This document shows positions 53,171-64,000 of a stretch of 64,000 bases of DNA, one piece after another; the first letter of the stretch is position 1, and every line of letters starts with the position of its first letter. A program made the translations under genes and the position numbers. The notes below the pieces were generated by a model that was not told the origin of the DNA, searched no databases, and saw only the letters and a program-made list of their open reading frames with translations. Source of the DNA: Dromiciops gliroides (lineage: Eukaryota; Chordata; Mammalia; Microbiotheria; Microbiotheriidae); contig NC_057864.1 in assembly GCF_019393635.1 (NCBI RefSeq), positions 476,116,617 to 476,180,616 on the forward strand, read 5' to 3'.

Positions 53171-53485
53171 GGATTTACACTGGGGATTCCATTTGAATCA
53201 GAGAACACCATGGGAAGGTACTTGCACCATGGCATGGGGTGGGGGAGGACTATTTTTCACCCCCATCTGTTTCTCTGACCTCTTCTTTCTGTCCCTTTCT
53301 ACCTTCTTCAATAACTGTTTCCCTGTATTATAGATTTGATTTTCCTTTTGGATTGTTCATACACACCACTCCCAACTTGGTTTCTCATGCTGATACCACC
53401 ATTGCCCTGAAGCCAGATGGTCTGGCTCCCAGGTAGCCTGACCCTGAACTAATCATACCTGGGCTCAAGCTATTCCCATTCATTA
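53171..53485. other. unassigned intergenic sequence
   Basis: No gene or repeat family recognised. Confidence 0.35.
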
Positions 53486-53625
53486 GAGCAGGAAGGGATC
53501 TTAGAGGCTATTCCAACTTCTCATTTTACAGATGAGTAAACCGAGGCACAAGGTAAAAAAGATAGTAAGTAGCAGAACTAGGATTCAAACCAGATCTCAT
53601 GTCTCCAGATCCAGCACTGTACTTC
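53486..53625 (-). repeat. MIR-like CORE-SINE
   Basis: CTCATTTTACAGATGAGTAAAC, GAGGCACAAGG and GGATTCAAACCAGATCTC. Confidence 0.72.
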
Positions 53626-54990
53626 AGCCCAACATTTCCCCACCCACGTTTCTTCTGGGCAAAACAAGCTTTCTGTGGGGTCCTTGGGGTGAGGGGAATA
53701 CACATGTATCAGCTGACTCAGCCCAGGTGTTTCCTACCAACATGGTCCCAATACAAGCCTCCACACCCTTTCCAAGTTCCTAAATTCTTCCTGGGCTGCC
53801 CTAGAATTCACCATCATTGCCAGACAATAACTAGAGTTCCCCAGAGTAGACTGCATTTGCTCAGCCCCACCCAACTCAGGAGAAACTGAAGGAGTGACTC
53901 AGGTATATGATCTGGGTGATCCTCAGTGTCCCAGTGGGGTGCTGGAGAAAGAACACAGAGACTCAGTACCTATCAGTGAGCTAGATAGAATCTGGGAGCA
54001 CCCAGATGTTTCTCAGCCCCAGCCCCAGCTGTCAGTGGATCGTTGGGCCAAGATGTAAACATCATCTCCTCCACACCCTCCCCAACCCCATTCACAGTCT
54101 CAGGCACATGCCAGCATACCAAGAGGATGAGGAGACCCAGGCAAGCTGGGAGGAGGCAGAGGAGTATGGGATTGAGAGCTGGAGAGAAACTTCAAGATCA
54201 AATCCAACTCTCTCATTTTACAGAGAGGGAAACTAAGGCCAGTCATTCCCCCAACACGATCTGCAGTTCCCGATCCTGAGCCCTGCCCCTCCCCACATGT
54301 ACACCCCTATCACTTACAGCTAACCTCTCCACCCCAGGAACTGGGGGCATTCCAGAATCTTTCTGAAAAGCCACTGAAAACTCAGGAAAAAAAATCATAA
54401 CCTGCATTTCCAAAGCTACCAAGCCCCACAGCTAGCTTCCCAACCATGGCCATGGCCATAGCAGTGGCACCTCATTATAGTCACACCTCATCATAGGGTT
54501 TTTCCTCTTTACAACTTGGTTGAAAGCTACTCATGTACCTAAGCTTGTTGCATGAATGGAGCCCAAGTACAAACTCACGTGTCCATTCCTCCAAAGGGGA
54601 GATGCTAGGGTCAGCAAGGAACAAGACCAGGGGAGGTGTTCGGGAACCAAACTGTTAGGAGGTAGATATCTCCTCAATCTCTCTGTAATCTGGAATAGGG
54701 TTTGTCAAGAGTGCAGCTAGTGTGGCCATGGCCTTGGGCTGAGGGGCACAGAGCCTAATCTGGGGCCAGAAGCAATAGGAAAGCAGCTGGCAATGTCCCA
54801 AGAGCCTTAATGGCTCCTGGGAAAGCCCCTGGGAGCCTAGGTGTAGACATGAACTATAGGAGTTCATTGTTTTAGATATTAAGGACAAGGTTTCAGTATC
54901 AAGAATCGGGATTCACTGTGTGAAAAGAAATGTAATGTCAGAGACGGGAGCTCAATGCTGGGGGCTTACTTAGTTCAAGAATTGTCCTTG
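53626..54990. other. unassigned, with a MIR fragment
   Basis: A reverse MIR piece (CATTTTACAGAGAGGGAAAC) is at 54172-54242. Otherwise no gene or clear repeat is seen. Confidence 0.4.
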
Positions 54991-55129
54991 TCACGGGCAG
55001 CTAGGTGGCACAGTGTATAAAGCATCAGCCCTGGATTCAGGAGGACTTGAGTTCAGTCTCAGACACTTGACACTAGCTGTGTGACCCTGGGCAAGTCACT
55101 TAACCCTCACTGCCCTGCGGAAAAAAAAA
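54991..55129 (+). mobile_element. marsupial CORE-SINE
   Basis: Head GGGCAGCTAGGTGGCACAG to A tail; ATTGTCCTTG is at 54981-54990 and 55130-55139. Confidence 0.92.
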
Positions 55130-55139
55130 ATTGTCCTTG

Positions 55140-55974
55140 GGGTGGGATTCATTGCAGGGATGAAAAACTCAAAGTCAGGGATGGGAGATGGAGGGTTCAG
55201 TGGGAATTAAGTGCAGGAATAAGCATTCAGTGCCTGGGTTAGGGGCTCCTTACCTGGGATAGAGTCTCAATATCAGGCATGGGAACCCATTGCTACAGAA
55301 TGGAGGCTGGGTATCAGAGATAGCAAAGGGGAAATCAGTGCTTCCTGGTGAGGCTCAGAAGCCTACTCATGGGCACATGGCTAGGCACCAGACTTGTTCT
55401 CTTGTCTTGTGTAAGATTATCGAGAGTAGGCAAGGGCCATGAGACTCTCTACAAGCCTCAGGGTCTTTGGCTAATCACAGACTGACTGCAGTGGAAGTCT
55501 CTGAGCACACCCAGCCAGTTTGGGCTCATCCCATGGAGACTAACTATACACCATCACCTGGGTGGCCCTGAAGCTGTGTTGAGAAGCAAAGAAAGGAAAG
55601 GGTGTGTGCGTGTGTAGCAGAAGACAGTGAGAAAGAGACAGCAATTAAATTGAGGGTTCCAAGGTAACACTGCGGGGAAAGAGACTTGAGCTAACCCACA
55701 ATGTGAGAAGTGGGATTGGGAATTAATCAATATCTCTTCTAAGGCATGGGGCCTAGGCTTCAGAATGCTGCATGGGGCATTCATTCAACAAAGAGCCATC
55801 AAGTGCCCACTTTGTTCAAGGCACCGTAATAGATCAGGGGATCCAGAATCAAAAGTGAAAAAATTTCGGTTTTCAAGAACTTTGTATTCTTCTGGGGCTC
55901 CGTGTTACAGATGAAGGGTCAGGGACAGGGGCTTAGCATCAGGGATGGAGTCACTCAGCAAGAAGGACTCCATT
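55140..55974. other. unassigned, with an old-repeat lead
   Basis: ATTCATTCAACAAAGAGCC to TTCAAGAACTTTGTATTCTT (55785-55905) is the old repeat lead; the rest is not recognised. Confidence 0.4.
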
Positions 55975-56124
55975 GGGCAGCTAGGTGATGAAGTGGATAA
56001 AGCACCGGTCCTGAATTCAGGAGGAACTGATTTCAAATCTGGGCTCAGACACTTGACACTTACTAGCTGTGTGACCCTGGGCAAGTCACTTAATCCTCAT
56101 TGCCCCACCAAAAAAAAAAAAAAA
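55975..56124 (+). mobile_element. CORE-SINE, first of a same-strand pair
   Basis: Full copy with a poly(A) tail; the left flank GGACTCCAT (55965-55973) recurs only after the second copy. Confidence 0.92.
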
Positions 56125-56130
56125 GGCTAG

Positions 56131-56282
56131 GGGGCAGCTAGATGGCGCAGTGGTAAAGCACCGGCCCTGGAGTCAAGAGTACCTGAGTTCAAATCCGGCC
56201 TCAGACACTTGACACTTACTAGCTGTGTGACCCTAGGCAAGTCACTTAACCTTCATTGCCCTGCAAAAAAAAAAAAAAAAAA
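56131..56282 (+). mobile_element. CORE-SINE, second of a same-strand pair
   Basis: Full copy with a poly(A) tail, then GGACTCCAT at 56286-56294. Confidence 0.92.
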
Positions 56283-56294
56283 GGAGGACTCCAT

Positions 56295-56697
56295 CCCAGG
56301 GATGGAAGGAAACTCAGGGATGAAAATGGAGGTTCAAGGCTAAGAATAGGAACAAGATCAGGCATACTAGGGCTGGAGGGGCTCAGTGTCAAGATCAGAG
56401 AGGCTCAGTATTGGGTAGGAACTCAGCGACAAGGGATGAAAACTTAAAAATAGGAATCAGGACTCATTGTCAGAGACAAAGACTCAGTGATAAACATGGA
56501 GACTTAGCGGAGGGGTTAGAAAGAAGAGAGGTCCAGGAAAAGGAATGAGATAATGAGAACAGCAAGTGGTAAGGTAGTGAGTAAACCACACTTACTCCAT
56601 CCTGGGACTCAATTCTGGAGCTCCGTTCCCTTTTTATTCAATTATGAATCTAGTCCAATTTCTATCTTGTTAGAAAACTTTATTCAATTGTAGTAAT
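56295..56697. other. unassigned sequence
   Basis: No gene recognised; repeated GGCTCAGTATT/GACTCAGTGA-like phrases suggest a degenerate minisatellite-like stretch from about 55150 to 56520. Confidence 0.35.
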
Positions 56698-57486
56698 TGT
56701 GAGAAAAACTTACTGAAGTATTTGAACCCAGCCCCTGTGTGGCTTGAAAGCTGGACTACCTCAACCTGCTCCTTAGAGACCCTCACTGGGGCAGCTAGGT
56801 GGCGCAGTGGATAGAGCGCTGGCCCTGGAGTCAGGAGGACCTGAGTTCAAATCCAGCCTCAGACACTGAACACTTACTAGCTGTGTGACCCTGGGCAAAT
56901 CACTTAACCCCAATTGCCTCACCAAAAAAAAAAAAAGAAAGAAAGAAAGAAAAAGAGACCCTCACTAATGTCACCCATTTTCTCACACTAAGGACCCAGA
57001 TTATGCTGATCAGCAACTTAGAACCGAAGACGGATGCGAGGAGTTTTCTCCCAATTGTACATCTGAAGTAACCATATGTCTTAACTGAAAACTGGCCCCA
57101 CACTGATCTGTCAGTTATTGTCTCCATGTCCCTGTGATTGCTCACAGACATTTGGGGAGAGTGAGACAGCTCTTTCTGAATTCGGGGAATTACACCTGTT
57201 CACTCTTCCCCTCCCAACCTGGAAAGTCCCTAAACTTTCCTTCAGTTAGAAATCAAATGACTTAATTTAGTATCCTGGTTAATTGTTTTCTTTTAATTTA
57301 TTGGCCTTATTTGATTAATTGTTTTGAATGCATAAAAATCTGTCTCCCCTTGTATTCAGGGTCCAGTGCCAAGCTGAGGAGACCTCAACCTGATGTTATG
57401 CAATTGGCATGCATTGCTTAATAAACTGCTGTGCTCAGAAGCTCAAACCTTTGTTTCCTCATTCATTTCCTCTTTTCGCCACCACA
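56698..57486 (+). mobile_element. LTR, endogenous retrovirus fossil (family D)
   Basis: It starts TGTGAGAAAAACTTAC and ends CGCCACCACA. A TATA-like CATAAAAATC is at 57331, the poly(A) signal AATAAA at 57420-57425, and a T/C-rich U5 follows, all in gammaretroviral-type LTR order. A CORE-SINE lies inside. I see no clear target duplication and no internal region. Confidence 0.75.
56788..56953 (+). mobile_element. marsupial CORE-SINE inside LTR
   Basis: Full copy with a GAAA-rich tail; the 13-bp duplication AGAGACCCTCACT is at 56775-56787 and 56954-56966. Confidence 0.95.
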
Positions 57487-59244
57487 GGAGAGAGCTCTAA
57501 GAAAAGGACCAGCTCCACCAGTGCATTTAGACCTTAATCTTGACCATAATAGCCACACTGTTAGTCCAGACTCCTATCCCTAGTCCTCAATCCCTCCTGC
57601 CCCTGGACAAATGACTCTGTGCCTGGAAGATGCCCCAGTCAGATCAGAAATGGAACCCCCTATTCTCTACCCTCACTTCCCAAACTCATCTCCTTTTAGT
57701 TGGCACCATGGTATACCAGAAGGAATATTAGGTCTGCACTGAGAAGATCTGGGTTACTATTCCAGGTTCAGTACTTAGTATTTGTGTGACCCTCAGCAAG
57801 GAAATAGATTTCTCTGGAATTGAGTGGCCTCAACCATAAGATCAAGAGACTGGACCAGAACTCTGGCTCTTTCTGTTCCAAAACCAGTGATCTTGTGACC
57901 ACTTCTGTGTACCTCTCCCAGGGGCCATATTGGAACATGAAGAAATGCCCTCTCTTCCACTAGGCTTCTGGTTGTCCTTGGGGCAAGGTGGAAGAAGTCA
58001 GTAATTGTACCTTCAATAAATCAATGGATAAGCCTGTATTAACGACCTACCATATGCCAATCATTGTGCTAAACACTGGGAATACAAAAACAAAAAAGAA
58101 AGAGAAGTCCAAAGGCATGCAGCCAACTGAAAAGAGGGAAATAAGATGGCTGGCCTGGGCCTGGGTGCCCTCTTTAAAAGGAACTTTGGGGAGGAGCTCT
58201 TTGCCCTCACTTCCAGTCAAAGGGGTCCCAGGCCAGAGGTTACTGAGGAGGTGAGCATCAAGGCAAGAGGAGTTGGGCTGTGGGTCTTTGTAAATGGGGC
58301 CAAGGATTTCCCGGAAGTTCCTCCTTGGCCTTGAGGCTTAGCAGAGTGGATTCTGGAATCTGAGCTCCCTGCCAGCAATGGAGAAAGAGGCTTAAGTCAG
58401 GTGCTGAGGTTTGAGCATTCGAGCCCAAATTCTAGGGTAGGATAGGAGGAAGAAGGGCTTAAGGTTTCCTACTGGGGCGCAGGGGGGAATCTAGGGAGAC
58501 CTTTTCTGATTCTGGACCTTATTAACAAGCTCTCCCTCCCTGACCAAGGTCCCTCAATCACACATGAAGAGACAGACTTCCATATAGGAGAATCCTCTTC
58601 TCACCCTTGGTCTTCTTAGCACTCCAGGTCAGCTTCCCCTACTGCTTTCCAAGAGGGAAAGGTATCCATCCCCACCCCTACCCCAGGATGCACTTTTAGA
58701 GTTTGGTGCCTTTGGGAATCTATCCTTCCCTTCATTCATTGCATGCCTGAGGGCAGAGCTCTGAGGAAAGTCTCCCAGAGAGGGAAAGAGAAACCCAAGA
58801 GATATCATTCAAGAGGGTGAGTGATTCCACCTGTGACTACCAGGTGAGTCATTCGCAAGAGAACCAAGAATAGAAACCGGGAGTCCTGGGACCACGACCC
58901 GGGCTCTGATCACTGCTCATCAGTCCTTGTGAGTCAGGCCTTTCCAACAGCAGCTGTTTGGGGATTAAATAGCTCATATATGGTCATGTGTGTTCTTAAC
59001 ATCCTGCTTTTTCAGCCCTCTCACCTACTTTTCCAGACCTGTCCCCACCCATTTGTCTCACCTTTCCTAAATTCTGTTCTCTAGAGCCTCAGATGCCCAA
59101 GTAGGAACAAAGTAGGTGTGTCTCTATACCTGCTGTCACTCCCACACCCTTGTCAGGTTGTCTGGGTTACAGGGAGGTCTCTAGAGCTCGTAAGCACTTC
59201 ACAGGAAGTCTTCAGATGGAAGTTAGAGGAATGTTTCCTTATGG
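57487..59244. other. unassigned intergenic sequence
   Basis: An old-repeat lead (GTATTAACGACCTACCATATG) is at about 58010-58100 and MIR-like pieces lie near 57720-57890. No gene is seen. Confidence 0.4.
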
Positions 59245-59440
59245 AAGCTCATAGGATAATAGATATAGGACTGGAAGGGACCTCAGAGGCACTTTTCTTA
59301 TTTTACAGATGAAAAAACTGAGGCCTAAGGAGGTAAAGTGCCTTGTCCAAGGTCATGAAGCTAGTGATCATCAGAGGTGCTATTTGAATTCAGGAGGTTT
59401 GACCCCAGAGTCATTTCTTTTTTCTTTGTACCACAGCTGC
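59245..59440 (-). repeat. MIR-like CORE-SINE
   Basis: TATTTTACAGATGAAAAAACTG, AAAGTGCCTTGTCCAAGGTC and a TTTGAATTCAGG end. Confidence 0.72.
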
Positions 59441-59479
59441 CTTTCAAGGAGGGTTGGGCCACAGGACCCCTGATGTCCC

Positions 59480-59665
59480 TTCCAAGACTCCCAGAATCCT
59501 GGACTGGAAAGGACCTTCAGGATCATGGAGTCTAAACCTTTGACTTTACAGATGAGAAAACAGTGGCCCAGAGAGATGAAACTATTTGCTTGAGGTCACA
59601 CAGAAAGCAAATGTCAAAGGCAGGATTTGAATCTATGTCCTGGGACTCCAGAGCCAGGGGTGGTC
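59480..59665 (-). repeat. MIR-like CORE-SINE
   Basis: GACTTTACAGATGAGAAAAC, TTGAGGTCACACAGAAAGC and GATTTGAATCTATGTCC. Confidence 0.72.
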
Positions 59666-61000
59666 TGTGACTCTACATCCTGAATGAAACAAGTCACTTA
59701 CCCTGTCTCAGGCCAGTTTTCTCATCCATAAAATGAGGCCTTTGGACTGGATGACCTTTTTTTACTACTCTAAATCTTATGAGGTCATAAGATCTGACCT
59801 CTGACCCATTTCCAGCAGTCACCCAATGTACCTGCCCCACCCACCCCACCCTGGTTACACTGCTGACCTGAGGTGGGTAACCAACCTACTGTGTGTACAA
59901 AGAGGATGGTGATACTGAGGTCTGAGCCCAGGGACCGGGGGCAGATCAATGTTTGTCTAGTGTTTGTACTCTGAATCAAAAGCCTGGACAGGAAGGAAAG
60001 CCCCACTGGGTTCATTCATTCAACTCCATTCTCCAAGCTTTTGTTCATATCATTATCACTTCCCCCACTCCCACTCCTGGGGTGCCCTCCCCTCCTCTCT
60101 TATGGTGATCTGGCAGCTTTTGAAATGCGCCCCTACATGTGTGCTTCATTCATTGAACAGGCACTTAATAATTGGTCCACTTAGGTTCAGAGTTGACTTG
60201 CCCGTGCTCACCTGGCTACTACAGTGTCAAGCACGGTGCATACAACTGAGAACATGAAAGTGGCTGCCTTCAGGGAGCTTATGTTCTATTAGAGCAAAAT
60301 AACAAATAGAAAAGTGAATATAAAATATACACAAAGCAGATACAATGTAACTATGGATTGAGGGGATACTAGAAACTGGCAGGATCCGGAGGGGTGGTTT
60401 CCTATAAGAGTGCCTCGAAACTGAGCTTTTGAGGAGGTTACTTCCATTGTCCCATTTCCCTGCCAGAGGTCTCCTGTGATTTCCCCATAAAAAAGCAGTG
60501 CCATATAACTGAAAGACCCCAAATACCGCCTCTAACCCTTGTAAACATCAGCAAGTCATCTCAAAACCTCCCAGTGCCTTCGCTCACTCCTCCTTACACG
60601 AGAAAAGTGACTTGTAAGGCTGAAATCTCACGGGAGCTATGTCCCTCCTCAGACACATAATAGCTGTGTGACCTTGGCCCCCAATTTGGGAGGTGCTGGA
60701 GCCAGGCTCATGAAAGCAAGTTGTTAAACTTTCAGTGTGAGCACTTACATTCTGGAAATGGGCAAATACTACAAAATCATGGCCAGATGAATTGTTTTGT
60801 AGATTATCTAGATTTAAGAGAGTGATTGAAAACATTTGAAAAGAATCCTATCTGCTCTGGATAAGTAAGAGGAAGAAGGAATTTGTTTTCTGTGTTAGAG
60901 AGACTGAAATTCCTGGGCTTGGGAAGGGGACAGCTACCAAACAAGCTTCACCTCTTTAAAGAGTGGTCCAAAGTTCAGAGAAGTTGACTCACCTATGGTC
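59666..61000. other. mostly unassigned intergenic sequence
   Basis: A forward MIR tail (CATCCATAAAATGAGG) is at about 59680-59780. The remainder shows no gene. Confidence 0.4.
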
Positions 61001-61345
61001 ATACAACTCCTACAATAACTGTGGGGATTTTGTAAGCACCAAAGAGTTTAACACTGCCAAAGTGATGATCAATGAATAGGAAATTACAATTTCTATAGGA
61101 AGAAGTTCAAATTGTTGTTAATAACAAGAATCCCTAATAATGAGAAAAGTATTAATCAAGTCAGCTTAAAGGTAACCCTAAACCATGGAATGCAAAAATA
61201 AAAAAACAAAAAACCAGAAAATGAAAAGGTAAAATTCAATTTTGATAGGGCACTGGAGAAACAAGCACACTAGTACATTATTGGTGATACTCAGACTGAT
61301 ATCAACGCCAGTCAATCATTTCAGACAGCAATCTGACATGCAATA
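61000..61345 (+). mobile_element. old L1 remnant
   Basis: CACTGGAGAAACAAGCACAC, TAGTACATTATTGGTG and CAGACAGCAATCTGAC match the L1 segment before the 3' UTR. A continuation (CACTAGGACTTCATCCCAAA) is at 61738-61790 after a MIR-like insertion. Confidence 0.6.
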
Positions 61346-61399
61346 AGGGTCTCACCTTTCAGTAGGCTGCATGACACAGTGGAAAGAGCAATGGACTTA

Positions 61400-61735
61400 A
61401 CCTGTGTAGTGGATAGAGAGCTGACCTCAAAGTCTGAAAGACCTGGATTCAAGTCTCACCTCTGACATAAACTAGCTGTGTGACCCTGGCCAAGCCACTC
61501 ACTTCTCAGTGCTTTAGGTAGTTCCCTAAGATTATAAATTGGAGAGGAGATGCCAAGCAATATCAGTCCAGAGTTCTCTATATCATTGAAATCCCAAATG
61601 CAATCCCTGTCCCTATACTCACTACCTATTTTACCTTGAATAAGTCCCTTCCCCTCTCAAGTCCTCAGTCCCCTCACCTGTAAAATGAGGGGGGTTGACA
61701 AGATGGCCTTCCAGGTCCCTTTCAGCTAGGATTCT
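61400..61735 (+). repeat. MIR/MON1-like CORE-SINEs
   Basis: AAAGACCTGGATTCAAGTCTC, TAGCTGTGTGACCCTGGCC and later CACCTGTAAAATGAGGGG with CAGGTCCCTTTCAGCTAGG. Confidence 0.65.
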
Positions 61736-61869
61736 GTCGCCCCTCAATTCCATCACTAGGACTTCATCCCAAAGAAATCATAATAAGGAACTGCCTGGGC
61801 AAAATCTAGGACAGTCTTTGATTTCCCAACACCTAGCATAGTGTGTAGCACACAGTAGGTACTTATTAA

Positions 61870-62020
61870 ACATATGTAGTGTTGGAGTTGGAAGGGACTT
61901 TGAGACCATCTAGTCCCGTGTCTCTGACTCTGAGGTAGGAAGTCACTTGCCCAAGGTCAAGCAACAAATTCCTGGCAAAACAAGGAATAGAATCCAGATC
62001 TCCTGCCTCCCAAACCAGGG
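61870..62020 (-). repeat. MIR-like CORE-SINE
   Basis: GAGACCATCTAGTCCCGTG, GTCACTTGCCCAAGGTCAAG and CCAGATCTCCTGCCTCC. Confidence 0.68.
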
Positions 62021-62059
62021 ACTTTTCCAGTGCTCTCTGTCCCCAGGGGAGAAGTAGAG

Positions 62060-62225
62060 AAGATCATATGGTAGGGTAGAAAAACACTAGCCCTGGAACC
62101 AAAGGGATCTGGGTTCAAATCCTACCTCTTAAGCTGACTTTCAGTCACTTAACTTCCAGGACCTGTTTCCTCAACTGCAAAGGGAAGGGAGATTAGACTA
62201 GATGGTCTGAGATCCTTCCTGTAAG
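62060..62225 (+). repeat. MIR-like CORE-SINE
   Basis: GGGTTCAAATCCTACCTC, TCAGTCACTTAACTTCC and GATGGTCTGAGATCCTTCC. Confidence 0.68.
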
Positions 62226-62867
62226 TAGAGAAAAAGTGGAGGAAGTGGGAGGAAGAGAGGGGAGTCGGAGATGGGGTTGGGTTGAAGAACGCAGAGTTTA
62301 GATCCTAGTAATTCTCCTTCCTCTGCTTAAACAAAAACAAAACCCAGAGGGTTGGACTGGGAGGCCTTAGATTTTCTGAGATAAGAAGTGGATACAAACA
62401 AGAACAGGGTGGAGGCCACCGTGTTCTCAAGGGTGGGAGAGGGAGCCCCCTAGTGGTACCTAGAAGTCAAAACACTTTGTCAGGACCCAGGAAGTCCCAA
62501 CAATTGTAGGAACAATTAGCCAACCCAAGGTCAAGAAGAGAGCAAGGCCAATGCCATGGGAGATTCCCAACTTGGAGGAGGCAGTATTGTCTTTGGAAAT
62601 AGGGTGAGGCTAGTGAGCAGCGTCACTTACACAACCGGGGTTGGGATGTTTCTTTCTTTCTTTTTTTTTTTGGACATATTAATTGGTTTTGCTAATTGTT
62701 TTTCTTTCTCTTCCTCTTTTTTTTCTTTTCTGTTTTTGTTTTGTTTTGTTTTGTTTGTTTTAATTCTTTGTTATAAGGAATGACTCTGGGATGGGGAACA
62801 GAAATAAAAGGGAGAAAAGTAAGAATTCCATAAAAATCTATTTTTTACACCAGAAACTAGGAGTGAG
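62226..62867. other. unassigned, T-rich toward the end
   Basis: No gene is seen; a T/G-rich stretch at 62640-62770 may be an L1 tail in reverse. Confidence 0.35.
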
Positions 62868-62881
62868 GGAACACTATTTCT

Positions 62882-63084
62882 TTTCTTTTCTTTTCTTTTC
62901 TTTTCTTTTCTTTTCTTTTCTTTTCTTTTCTTTTCTTTTCTTCCTTCCTTTCTTTCCCAATGAGGGTTAAGTGACTTGCCCAGGGTCACACAGCTAGTGT
63001 CAAGTGTCTGAGACCAAATTTGAACTCAGGTCCTCCTGAATCCAGGGCCAGTGCTTTATCCACTACACTACCTAGCTGCTCCTA
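62882..63084 (-). mobile_element. CORE-SINE with expanded (TTTTC)n tail
   Basis: The reverse SINE body is at about 62955-63084. Its tail at the left is a pure pentanucleotide run, 62882-62940. The duplication GGAACACTATTTCT is at 62868-62881 and 63085-63098. Confidence 0.94.
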
Positions 63085-63264
63085 GGAACACTATTTCTAA
63101 TGACTAAGTTTGGCCCCCAAAGAAGAGATGAAAAAATGCACACACACCCCTCCCCTTCATGGGGGGAGGGGGAGAGGAGTTATGGATGTGGAATACTCTA
63201 TATACTGTCAGACTCAGTAGCTGGTTTGGTAAAACTTTATTATGTAGCTTTGTGACTTTCTTTT

Positions 63265-63340
63265 TATTTTTTTTTCCATTTTACATAGTATTTTATTTTT
63301 CTACAATTACACATAAAGACAATTTTTAACATTAATTTTT
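63265..63340 (-). mobile_element. L1 3' tail fragment
   Basis: TAGTATTTTATTTTTCTACAATTACACAT is the reverse L1 end; it may continue after the SINE at 63486. Confidence 0.55.
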
Positions 63341-63485
63341 TTTTTTTTAGTGAGGCAGTTGGGGTTAAGTGACTTGCCCAGGGTCACACAGCTAGTAAGT
63401 GTTAAGTGTCTGAGGTCAGATTTGAACTCAGGTATTCCTGACTCCAGGGCCGGTGTTCTATCCACTATGCCACCTAGCTGCCCCC
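63341..63485 (-). mobile_element. marsupial CORE-SINE
   Basis: Full reverse copy; AACATTMATTTTT flanks it at 63328-63340 and 63486 onward. Confidence 0.9.
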
Positions 63486-63499
63486 AACATTCATTTTTA

Positions 63500-64000
63500 A
63501 AACTTAAAAAATTCCATGTTTGTTTCTTTTTAAACTTTTTTCTCTTTTACTCTTTGTTCCAAGAGATGGTTCTCTGGGTAGGACAGAGAGAAATATATAT
63601 ATTTGGAAATGGAAGAGATTTTAAAACAAAAGATAGCAATGAAAAAAATTAAAATCAAAGAAAAAAGGCAATATAGGTGAAGAGTTTTCCTGAACCTTCC
63701 CTGGCTCCCAGAAAACCATTTCAAAATACTACACACTCCTCCCCCAAGCTATCTGGTTATCTGGCTATAAGCAGGGGGAGAAGGGAGGAAGAGGATGAGA
63801 GATGGGTGAGGGTGTGCTCAGAAATTCCTAGGTTCCCAAGTCAGAGAGGGGATGCTCCGTCATTTTTCTTTCTCCCCCTCCCCGTCCCTTCCCCTTCCCT
63901 TGTCACTTTGTCCTTCCCTCTTGAATTTCAAGTTTGTTATGGTGCACACACCGCACCCCCATCCCCAGCACTGATGAGCACCAGTGCACCTGGATTTTGT
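63500..64000. other. unassigned sequence at window end
   Basis: No gene recognised. Pyrimidine-rich sequence is at 63855-63905. Confidence 0.4.

Noticed and set aside
1-64000. CRISPR arrays, bacterial operons, rRNA genes
   Set aside because: The tandem and dispersed repeats are microsatellites, SINEs, LINEs and LTRs of a vertebrate genome; nothing has the regular repeat-spacer form.
32570-64000. CLDN3 expected by synteny
   Set aside because: No open frame with the claudin W-GLW-C-C signature is present other than CLDN4, so CLDN3 must lie beyond the window.

Overview
The window is vertebrate nuclear DNA, and its repeats point to a marsupial. About thirty copies of a short CORE-SINE (head GGGGCAGCTAGGTGG, core CTAGCTGTGTGACCCTGGG, A-rich tail) occur on both strands, with longer MAR1-type SINEs, marsupial L1 copies and old MIR copies. 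I cannot tell an American from an Australian marsupial by eye.

Two host protein genes are clear. METTL27 (a class I SAM methyltransferase-like protein) runs left to right in five coding exons from 16217 to 27490, 244 residues after splicing. CLDN4 (claudin-4, 209 residues, one coding exon) runs right to left from 32137 to 31508 with a long 3' UTR. The two genes converge, as I recall for human 7q11.23 (Williams-Beuren region). On that synteny TMEM270/ELN would lie toward position 1 and CLDN3 beyond position 64000; I recognise neither here.

Layout: 1-16200, repeats and unexplained sequence, with a possible GC-box promoter and non-coding first exon near 12,450. 16217-27753, METTL27, with its last intron holding MIR copies, SINEs, an L1 5' end, a long GGAA tract, a solo LTR and a TG repeat just before the last exon. 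27750-29970, a short spacer between the two 3' ends. 29970-32420, CLDN4 mRNA and promoter. 32420-64000, no coding gene seen: a 2.6 kb L1 split by SINEs (36557-39146), a HAL1-like LINE with ORF1 but no ORF2 (39440-42230), nested old repeats with several LTRs (46.9-53.2 kb), a further LTR (56.7-57.5 kb), and MIR-rich sequence.

Metabolically the genes are unrelated: CLDN4 seals tight junctions at the epithelial cell membrane, while METTL27 is a predicted soluble methyltransferase of unknown substrate. I found no undescribed multi-gene system. The most interesting points are the METTL27 C-terminus compared with the human reference, the TG tract beside its last splice acceptor, the HAL1-like element with an internal duplication, pairs of SINEs that share one target duplication, and two solo LTRs with 4-bp target duplications inside one older repeat.
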